57,863 bases of DNA, taken from Corallococcus sp. CA053C. GTDB taxonomy: Bacteria; Myxococcota; Myxococcia; Myxococcales; Myxococcaceae. Below, piece after piece: positions 16,083 to 22,732 of the stretch (within the stretch, counting starts at the first letter, position 1; each line of letters begins with the position of its first letter). A model generated the notes under the pieces. The model did no database searches. It was not told the DNA's origin and saw only the letters and a list, made by a program, of their open reading frames with translations. A program made the translations under genes and the position numbers. The stretch lies in NCBI RefSeq assembly GCF_003611675.1, contig NZ_RAWA01000017.1:1-57863 (forward strand), read 5' to 3'.

Positions 16083-18732
16083 GTCGTCCCCCTGGTGGGA
16101 GCTTCCGCTGGATTGGCCGGTCGAGCATGTCCCCTGCCAGCTCCAGGTGGTCGAGCCGCGCCGGCTCACCACCCTGGAGTGGGCCGTGCTCCGGGTGCTG
16201 GAAGCCTTTGCTGACGCGCCTCCCTCCATGGAGGAGATGACGGAGGAGCTGGGGCTCGGTGAGCCACGTTTCCTCATGGACGTGCTGCAGACCCTCCTGT
16301 CGCTGGAGGCCCTCCAGACGCGCGCTGATGCGAGCACCCCTCCCCGGCTGGTCGACGTCCAGTTCACCGAACGTGGGCGGGAGTTGTTTCACAAGGGCCA
16401 GGTGGACGCGGAGCCCAAGACCCTCGGCCATCCGTTGTGCTTCGACGCGCTCACGGACGAAGCCCTCCCGGCGACCACCGAGGGGAGGTCCGAGCCCCGG
16501 TGTCCCGCCATCGACCCCTCCAGGCTTTCCGTGCCCCGGTCGGAAGTGGGCCTGGAGCGACTCCGCGCACTCGTCAAGAGTCTGGGTCCGCCCGTGGGAG
16601 GCAGCGACGCTCTCATCCGGAGCGTGCGAGTGCTCACGCCAGGCGAGGCATCCAAGCTGCGCTCCGGCGTCCAATGGGTAACGCATCCCCTCGCATGGAT
16701 CGCCCATCCAGATGGGAGGTTCACCCTTCACACCCCGTCACTCACAGCGGCTCAGCGCGAGTGGCTCCTGGCGACCCCCGTGCGCCCATGGAGCACGCCC
16801 GCGCGAGCCGTCACCCGACAGTGGGCGCCCCACCCGCCCTTCCATCGCGGGGGACAGCCCCTGGCCATGTGGAGCAGCCTGGCCGAGAGACTCATCCCAG
16901 TCTCGCTCGCACTTCAGGAGGCAAAGCGCCTTCTCGACACCGCACGCCGGGAGGTGCTGCTCCATGCCGCATGGGCCGCTGCTCCAGGCCTCGCGGACTG
17001 TCTCGCCGCCGCCGCCAATCGCGGCGTGGCCGTCTATGTGCTGGGGACCGCCACCGCTAGCATCAGGGCGTGGTCCACGGCGAAGCAGCGGCCGCCAGGC
17101 TTCATCATCGAGGCAAGCGCGGCGAGCCTCGCGCCTGGAGCCCTCGTGGTCGACGGCGGCGTGGCCCTGCTCCTGGATGAAGTGAGGGCCGAGGTGGAAG
17201 ACCTGGGAAGGGAGTCCTTCGAGGTCGTGGGCATGTTCCGCACCAACGCCATGACGCTCGGCGCGCAGCTTCGTCAGGCGGTCCTGGAGTCCCTGCCCGC
17301 TCTTCCCAGGGGCCTCGTCCCGGCATTCGACCTCCGCGAGCGCCCGCTGCCCGGCATCGGTTCGCCAACGCCGCTGGACGAGCCCTCGCTGCGCATGGGC
17401 CTTGCCCGTCTGGCGCTGCATCCCACGGCTTCAGGCTGGTCCGAAATCGTGTCGTGGTTGTCGTCCGAATACCAGGGCACGGCGCGGGTCGATGCCCTCC
17501 AGCAGGTGGCCAGCGTCACGAGCCAGTTGATCCCGGATGCCAGTCCGGCGCCGTGGCGCGAGGCCGGGGCGCTGGCCTGGCAGGGCCTCCAGAAGGCCGT
17601 CCTCGGCCTGGACTCCCAGGACGTCCCGGACGACGTGCTGCGGGCGCTCATCCGGCTCGCGCCCGGAGAGACGACACCGGAGACGGTCGTCGAGGCCCTG
17701 GTCGGAGCATGGCTCCCTTTGGAGCGACGCCTCTCGCCCACCGACGCCCTGAGCCTGCTGGGACGGCTGCGCACGCTCATCGACGAGCGCTGGAAGGGGG
17801 CCGCGCCGCGCTGTCCGGGCTTCAGCGCGGCCCTGGAACGCGGGCTGGAGGTTTCGACCGCGCGGATGGAGGGCCAGGACCGCGCAGGGCTCGTGCGGCT
17901 TGTCGCAAGCGTCGCTCCTGCGGACCGGGCGGTCCGATGGGCCTGGGCCATGGTGGCGCTCGGACCGGAGCCCCACCACCTCCAGGACTTCGATGGGTGG
18001 AGGGGACTCCACGAGCCCCTGGAGCCGCTGCTCGGTCCCGCACTGAGTTCCCATCATGCCGCTCGGTGGAAGTCGCTGGTCGCGGCGGAGCCCGGGCGCA
18101 CCGAAGCCGTCCTGGCCGAGCAGTTGCGAAGGGTGCAGGGCCTCCTGCCGGCAACCGATGCGGTCGCGTGCCTGTTGGCGATTCCCGTCACCGCGGATCT
18201 CCTTCAACGGGCCCAGTGGTTCATCCTCGTGAGGAGCGCGTGCCGGACCGTGTGGCCTCGGGGAGCTCCGGATGACGGAGCGTGGAATCAGCACCTGCGA
18301 GCGCTCTGGATCGTCCCGCGCCAGGACGACGCCATCGAGGTGCACGGTTCGCTCATCGCGGAGCTCACGCATCGGTTCCAGAGCTGGCCCGGAGCCGACG
18401 CGGTGGTGCGGGAGTGGGCCCACGCCCTCGTGATAACCCTGCCTCCGCCGGTCCGCGCGGAGGGCATGACCTGGTGGCTGGAGTCCCTCCAGGCCGTAGC
18501 CGCGGCCCTGGGGCCGGAGCTCCTGCGCACCGCGAGCGTGGCCCCCCGCCGGCATGCGGGAGCCCTCCGGGATGCGCGCCAGCAGGCGTCCGTCCTCTGG
18601 GAGCAGGTCAACGACGCCTGGAAGGGCCTGGGGCTGGAGCCGGCGTCACTCGAAGCCTTGATTGAACCCTCCGTCGTCGCGACACCGGCGGATCCACCGA
18701 GGCGCAACGACAGAAAGCGAAGGAAGCGATGA
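16060..18732 (+). CDS. Winged-helix plus degenerate PLD-like protein of the helicase operon
   Basis: 890-residue protein, not assignable to a named family by eye. ATG at 16060, inside the helicase gene, follows GGAGGGCGG. Residues about 30-95 (TLEWAVLRVLEAF, MEEMTEELGLGEPRFLMDVL) look like a winged-helix domain. Residues about 285-400 (AKRLLDTARREVLLHAAW, RGVAVYVLG, then APGALVVDGGVALLLDE) follow the alternating pattern of a phospholipase-D-fold half. The HxK signature before VVDGG is missing, so nuclease activity is doubtful. The C-terminal half is a long helical region. It ends in a basic tail (RRNDRKRRKR) that could touch nucleic acid or a partner. The stop overlaps the next start (ATGA). 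It may be the nucleic-acid adaptor of the operon. Confidence 0.8.
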   Translation: MQGKSSPESSPWWELPLDWPVEHVPCQLQVVEPRRLTTLEWAVLRVLEAFADAPPSMEEMTEELGLGEPRFLMDVLQTLLSLEALQTRADASTPPRLVDVQFTERGRELFHKGQVDAEPKTLGHPLCFDALTDEALPATTEGRSEPRCPAIDPSRLSVPRSEVGLERLRALVKSLGPPVGGSDALIRSVRVLTPGEASKLRSGVQWVTHPLAWIAHPDGRFTLHTPSLTAAQREWLLATPVRPWSTPARAVTRQWAPHPPFHRGGQPLAMWSSLAERLIPVSLALQEAKRLLDTARREVLLHAAWAAAPGLADCLAAAANRGVAVYVLGTATASIRAWSTAKQRPPGFIIEASAASLAPGALVVDGGVALLLDEVRAEVEDLGRESFEVVGMFRTNAMTLGAQLRQAVLESLPALPRGLVPAFDLRERPLPGIGSPTPLDEPSLRMGLARLALHPTASGWSEIVSWLSSEYQGTARVDALQQVASVTSQLIPDASPAPWREAGALAWQGLQKAVLGLDSQDVPDDVLRALIRLAPGETTPETVVEALVGAWLPLERRLSPTDALSLLGRLRTLIDERWKGAAPRCPGFSAALERGLEVSTARMEGQDRAGLVRLVASVAPADRAVRWAWAMVALGPEPHHLQDFDGWRGLHEPLEPLLGPALSSHHAARWKSLVAAEPGRTEAVLAEQLRRVQGLLPATDAVACLLAIPVTADLLQRAQWFILVRSACRTVWPRGAPDDGAWNQHLRALWIVPRQDDAIEVHGSLIAELTHRFQSWPGADAVVREWAHALVITLPPPVRAEGMTWWLESLQAVAAALGPELLRTASVAPRRHAGALRDARQQASVLWEQVNDAWKGLGLEPASLEALIEPSVVATPADPPRRNDRKRRKR

Positions 18733-19598
18733 GCATTCGGGGGGAGCGGGAGTTGCGACTCGAACGTGAGCGGATGGAGGCGCTGCGGCTGGAGCACCTG
18801 CGGAGCGAAGGCCGGGCCCTCGTGTCGGTCTGCGAGAGGCGGATCGCCGGAGTGCAGGATGCGGCCACACAACAGTACGCCGCCGCGGGGCTGGGCGAGC
18901 TCGTCGTCGCCCTCCGCGACACGGAGGGTCGCCTGCGGGAAGCTCCCGAAGCGGCGCTGGAGCAACTCCGGGGAATCCAACAGCGGCTCACCTCCGTCCT
19001 GACCGAAGCCCAGGCTCGCGCCCGGTCCTGGTCGGAGGCGCAAGTCCGGACGCAGGCCCGACTTGAGGCCCTGTCGGGCAGCATCGAAGCGGTGTCGGCC
19101 GGCCAGAACCCCGGACACGGGCTCGAGAAGGCCCGTGGATTGATGCAGGACGCACGACGCGACGCAGGACGTGGCGCGGAGGCGGAAGCGCTCCAGCACC
19201 TCGACGAGGCGGAGCGCACGCTGGACGCGGCGCGGACCGCGAGCCTCGACGAGAAGGTCCGCAAGGAAGTGGTGCGCGGACTGCTCACGACGTTGAAGGA
19301 CATGGGCTTCGTCGTCGTCGGCCCACGACTCTCAGAGGACATCGTGTTCCTGGAGGGGCGACTGCCTTCAGGGCGCCGGGCCCGCTTCGAGGTGAAGGTC
19401 AACGGCCAGTTGAGCTTCGACCTGGATGGCTATGAAGGACGCACCTGCGCCCAGGAGATGGAGAAGGTCGAGACAGCAATGCGCGACCACTTCGGGGTGA
19501 TGATGGGCCCACCCCAGGTGGAGTGGACGAACCCAGACCGGCTTTCCCAGAGCGCACTGGACCTCCCCGGGGGCCATCGCTCCCGGGGAGGTCGATAG
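18729..19598 (+). CDS. Coiled-coil protein of the helicase operon
   Basis: 289 residues, coupled to the gene before it by ATGA. Residues 1-200 are strongly alpha-helical with heptad-like Leu/Ala spacing and many Glu/Arg/Gln (GERELRLERERMEALRLEHL). A compact C-terminal alpha/beta part follows (LLTTLKDMGFVVVGPRLSED, ARFEVKVNGQLSFDLDGYEG, QEMEKVETAMRDHFGV). No catalytic motif was recognised and there is no signal peptide or membrane segment. A structural or linker role between the helicase/PLD-like and Clp-like parts is plausible. Family unknown to me. Confidence 0.8.
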   Translation: MSIRGERELRLERERMEALRLEHLRSEGRALVSVCERRIAGVQDAATQQYAAAGLGELVVALRDTEGRLREAPEAALEQLRGIQQRLTSVLTEAQARARSWSEAQVRTQARLEALSGSIEAVSAGQNPGHGLEKARGLMQDARRDAGRGAEAEALQHLDEAERTLDAARTASLDEKVRKEVVRGLLTTLKDMGFVVVGPRLSEDIVFLEGRLPSGRRARFEVKVNGQLSFDLDGYEGRTCAQEMEKVETAMRDHFGVMMGPPQVEWTNPDRLSQSALDLPGGHRSRGGR

Positions 19599-19607
19599 GA
19601 GGCGCGC

Positions 19608-21494
19608 ATGACGACCGAGGCATCCCCCCTTCCTCCCTGGCAACAGGCACTCCTGCGCGAAGCGAAGATCCGCTCAGGCCTCGTGCTCTACGGAAACACC
19701 CGCGACGTGTTCTTCGATGCCCGGAGCCGGGACTACGTGACCCTCGCCGAATGGGTGTCACGCCACCTTGGACACGAACCTTCCAGCCGGTTCACGCTCT
19801 CCGCCGTCTGGGACCAGGCCGACGGACTCCGGTTTGGCTCCTCCGACCAATCAGGGCGGTGGGATGCGGCGCTGCGACGCCGCATGGGTGGAGGCGCGGA
19901 CCAGGGGACGGCCTACGACGTCGGAGCGCAAGAGGTCCCGGTACGCGGCGGGAGGAGGCAGGGAACCACGCTGCCGCTGCGGGAGCTGCTTTCGGCCTTT
20001 CGTCAGGTGCTGTTGGACGCCTCGGAGTGCCCACTCCTGGTGGTGGACTGGTCGCACCTGCTCGTCACGCAGCCAGCCCACCCGGGCACGGAGGAACGCG
20101 AATGGATGCTCAGCCTGGGCAAGGCGCTGGTGGGAGACGCCGTTCAACCGCTCGACAGTGATCGACTGAAGCGGGGCACGGGCCTTCTTGTGTTGATCTC
20201 CGCCAGCCTCGGAGCCCTTCCTCCCAGCCTCTACCAGGGAGAACCTCGGATCCGGCTGATTGACATTCCCGCGCCCAGCCGGTCCGAGCGGCGGGACTTC
20301 TTCCTCCGCCACGCGGACGAACTCCACTGCGCAAGGCCGCGCCTTCCGCCCGGGGCCGAGGCCACCACGAACCGTACGTCAGCAGCCGAGCCCCTGTCGG
20401 AGCTGACGGAGCAACTCGCCACCGCGGATCTGCGACAGGTGCTCTCGCTCTCCCGAACCACCGCCACGCCCCTGCCACCGGACCGACTGCTCAATCTCTA
20501 CCAGCTCGGCGACCAGCGCTCGCCCTGGGAGGAGCTGTCCGCCGAGAAGCTCCAGGGCGTCGAGGCAGAGCTGCGGCGGAGGGTGGTAGGGCAGGACGGA
20601 GCGATCCGCCACCTGTCCACCCTGATCATTCGCGCGTGGCTCGGCCTCGCGGGCCTTCAGCACTCGGCCCGTCGCAGCAAGCCCAAGGGCACGCTCTTCT
20701 TCGTGGGGCCTACAGGCGTTGGCAAGACCGAGCTGGCCAAGGCCTGCGCGGCCTTCCTCTTCGGCGACGAGAGCGCCTGCATCCGGTTCGACATGAGCGA
20801 GTACAACCACGAGCACAGCGATCAACGACTCGTGGGAGCGCCCCCGGGCTACGTGGGCTTCGAGGAAGGCGGGCAGCTCACCAACGCCGTCAGCCGGCGC
20901 CCCTTCTCAGTGCTGCTTTTCGATGAAGTCGAGAAGGCCCACGGGCGGGTCCTCGACAAGTTCCTCCAGGTGCTGGAGGACGGTCGTCTTACGGACGGGC
21001 GCGGTGAGACAGCGTGGTTCAGCGAAACGGTCATCATCTTCACGAGCAACCTCGGGGCTGCGAATGCCCCGGGCCCCGACGAGGATTTCCAGACACGGGA
21101 ACGCCACTTCCAGGATGCGGTCGAAAAGCACTTCGTCCAGGAGTTGAAGAGGCCGGAGTTGCTCAACCGGCTCGGTGACAACATCGTCGTGTTCCACCCC
21201 ATCCAGGATGAGGCCCTCCGCCGAGGGATCCTCGAGCGGAAGCTCGAGCCGCTGCGAGAGCACCTTCGCGAACGATGGAGCGTGGAGCTTCGGCTCGATG
21301 CCAAGGTGGAGGCACGGCTTGTCCAAAACGCGCGGATGGACCATGGCGGACGCGGCCTGTTGAACGCCATGGAGCGAGAGTTGGTGAATCCCCTGTCGCT
21401 CTTCCTCTTCAAGCGCCACCACCAGCTGCGCAAGGGGCGGACCGTCACGGTGACCTGCGAAGGCCCGAGCCTTGAATTCGATCTGGAGGACTGA
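19608..21494 (+). CDS. ClpB/ClpA-type AAA+ unfoldase with non-canonical N-terminal half
   Basis: 628 residues; ATG at 19608 with AGGAGG five bases upstream. The C-terminal half is a typical Clp D2-like AAA+ module: FFVGPTGVGKTELAKACA (Walker A from residue 367), FDMSEYNHEHS, GAPPGYVGFEEGGQLT (pore loop Tyr-Val-Gly), VLLFDEVEKAH (Walker B), FTSNLGAA, ELLNRLGDNIVVF (Arg finger region), and a D2-small-like end. The N-terminal 300 residues (LVLYGNTRDVFFDA, CPLLVVDWSHLL, GLLVLISASLGALP) resemble an AAA+ core that lacks a P-loop. This is unlike the normal ClpB N/D1 domains, and no ClpP-binding loop was noticed. Fourth gene of the operon, followed at once by the radical SAM gene. It may remodel or extract proteins for the partner enzymes. 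Confidence 0.9.
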   Translation: MTTEASPLPPWQQALLREAKIRSGLVLYGNTRDVFFDARSRDYVTLAEWVSRHLGHEPSSRFTLSAVWDQADGLRFGSSDQSGRWDAALRRRMGGGADQGTAYDVGAQEVPVRGGRRQGTTLPLRELLSAFRQVLLDASECPLLVVDWSHLLVTQPAHPGTEEREWMLSLGKALVGDAVQPLDSDRLKRGTGLLVLISASLGALPPSLYQGEPRIRLIDIPAPSRSERRDFFLRHADELHCARPRLPPGAEATTNRTSAAEPLSELTEQLATADLRQVLSLSRTTATPLPPDRLLNLYQLGDQRSPWEELSAEKLQGVEAELRRRVVGQDGAIRHLSTLIIRAWLGLAGLQHSARRSKPKGTLFFVGPTGVGKTELAKACAAFLFGDESACIRFDMSEYNHEHSDQRLVGAPPGYVGFEEGGQLTNAVSRRPFSVLLFDEVEKAHGRVLDKFLQVLEDGRLTDGRGETAWFSETVIIFTSNLGAANAPGPDEDFQTRERHFQDAVEKHFVQELKRPELLNRLGDNIVVFHPIQDEALRRGILERKLEPLREHLRERWSVELRLDAKVEARLVQNARMDHGGRGLLNAMERELVNPLSLFLFKRHHQLRKGRTVTVTCEGPSLEFDLED

Positions 21495-22139
21495 ATGCTG
21501 CTCAATGTCACGCGTTTGATGCGCCGCTCGCGCGTCAACGGCCCTGGCTGGCGTGCCGCCGTCTGGGTCCAGGGCTGTACCCTGCGGTGTGCGGGCTGCT
21601 TCAACCCGGACACCCATGCCCACGAGCGTCGGCATCTCGTGGAGCCGCTGGCGCTCGCCGACAGCCTCGACGTGGAGGCGGTCGAGGGACTCAGCATTCT
21701 GGGAGGAGAACCCTTCGAGCAGGCTGAGGCCTGCTCCCGACTGGCGGGACGGGCCCGCGAGCGGGGCCTCTCCGTCGTGACGTACAGCGGGTACACCTGG
21801 GCCTTCCTGCGCAGGTCCTCCCTACCCGCGGTACAGGCGCTCCTGGCCAGCACCGACCTGCTCATCGCCGGCCCATTCGTCCAGCGCCTCGCCAACGACG
21901 GACGCGGGTGGCACGGCAGCACCAATCAGGAGTTCGTCTTCCTTACGGACCGCTATGGCCAGGACATTTTCCAGCAGGCCCAGGAGGTGCCTGTGGTGGA
22001 GGCGAGTCTCGATGGCGGAGTGCTCCGCTGGACGGGCATTCCCGATCCTGGTGACCGGGCCTGGCTGGAGCAGGGAGGGTTTGATCCTCATCTCGGACCA
22101 GAAGCGGGCCGCTCGGAAGATTCCGACCTGGGACGGTAG
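21495..22139 (+). CDS. Small radical SAM protein, NrdG/activase-like
   Basis: 214 residues; its ATG starts on the base after the Clp-like stop, with GGAGGA at 21485-21490. The [4Fe-4S]/SAM motif is C28-x3-C32-x2-C35 in VQGCTLRCAGCFNPDTH. ILGGEPFEQ matches the SAM-binding GGE motif, and VVTYSGYTW and DLLIAGPF are as in anaerobic ribonucleotide reductase activases and QueE-like small radical SAM proteins. No glycyl-radical enzyme gene is in the window, so the usual NrdG partner is absent and the target may be a protein of this operon. The last residues run into a region resembling the nearby tectonin gene, so the C-terminus may be altered. Confidence 0.87.
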   Translation: MLLNVTRLMRRSRVNGPGWRAAVWVQGCTLRCAGCFNPDTHAHERRHLVEPLALADSLDVEAVEGLSILGGEPFEQAEACSRLAGRARERGLSVVTYSGYTWAFLRRSSLPAVQALLASTDLLIAGPFVQRLANDGRGWHGSTNQEFVFLTDRYGQDIFQQAQEVPVVEASLDGGVLRWTGIPDPGDRAWLEQGGFDPHLGPEAGRSEDSDLGR

Positions 22140-22164
22140 GCCATCAGCTCCCAAGCGGCCGTGC

Positions 22165-22194
22165 ACGGCGCGCTGGGAGTTGGTGGCGGGGCCC
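22165..22194 (+). repeat. Right copy of the tectonin-gene segment
   Basis: Bases encode TARWELVAGP and match 11703-11744 apart from two substitutions and two missing CTGGTG units. A stop follows directly. Bases just before it in the same frame (IPTWDGRPSAPKRPC) resemble the pseudogene only weakly. It may be the trace of a second tectonin-like gene. The segment is short, so chance similarity is not excluded. Confidence 0.45.
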
Positions 22195-22207
22195 TGAATG
22201 TCCGGGC

Positions 22208-22567
22208 TCACGCGTCGTAACAGGGACCGCTCTGGCGGACCTCGACGGTGGACCACTCCGCCGCGGGGCACTGGCTGGCGATCTCCACCGCCTCTTCCCG
22301 GGTGCGGACATCAATGAGGAAGAAGCCCCCGATGATCTCCTTCGACTCCGTGAAGGGACCGTCGCTGAAGCTGCGCTTCCCGCCGCGAACGGCAATCCGG
22401 ACACCGTCTTCATCGGACTTGAGGGAATCAGCGGCCAGGAGCAGGCCGCGGGCCTGGAGGTCCGCGCCATAGCGCTGCATGCGCTCCATCCGCTCGGCGG
22501 CGACCCGGCGCTCGTCCTCCGTCCTCGGCCGCGACCCCACCTGCTGTACCAACACCATGAACGACAT
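22208..22567 (-). CDS. YciI-like (DGPF) protein
   Basis: 119-residue cytoplasmic protein of the YCII-related ferredoxin-like fold. ATG at 22567 follows AGGAGGT on the minus strand. It begins MSFMVLVQQ and carries the family motif FSDGPFTESKEIIGGFFLID, then EAVEIASQCPA and a C-terminal VEVRQSG. Length is normal for the family. Relatives are often encoded near ECF sigma factors, but none is here. The gene is divergent from the biosynthetic locus at 22733 and shares its upstream region. Catalytic function is not established for most members. Confidence 0.88.
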   Translation of the reverse strand: MSFMVLVQQVGSRPRTEDERRVAAERMERMQRYGADLQARGLLLAADSLKSDEDGVRIAVRGGKRSFSDGPFTESKEIIGGFFLIDVRTREEAVEIASQCPAAEWSTVEVRQSGPCYDA

Positions 22568-22633
22568 TGCTGGCTACCTCCTGGGTGCAGTCTATGCCAC
22601 GGAAGCGGCTGGCCCCTGGGGCATTCCCGCGAC

Positions 22634-22678
22634 GGCACGGTCCGTAATACCTTCGACTCCTTGCCAGCACACCGTGCC
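22634..22678. promoter_or_regulatory. Inverted repeat in the divergent region before the biosynthetic locus
   Basis: GGCACGGT (22634-22641) and ACCGTGCC (22671-22678) are perfect inverted repeats 29 bases apart, in the 165-bp gap between the YciI-like gene and the first biosynthetic gene. The spacing suits a dimeric regulator contacting separated half-sites, or looping. No clear sigma-70 boxes were found. Confidence 0.33.
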
Positions 22679-22732
22679 CGGAGTTCCCGTCAGCTCCAGA
22701 CGGACCCGGGCCGCCGAGGAGTCTCTGTCACC

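Noticed and set aside
12135-22139. Calling the operon DISARM, BREX or Zorya
   Set aside because: No methyltransferase, DUF1998, PglZ or MotAB-like genes are present. Only the helicase/PLD-like pairing is shared with some systems, and the PLD motif is degenerate.
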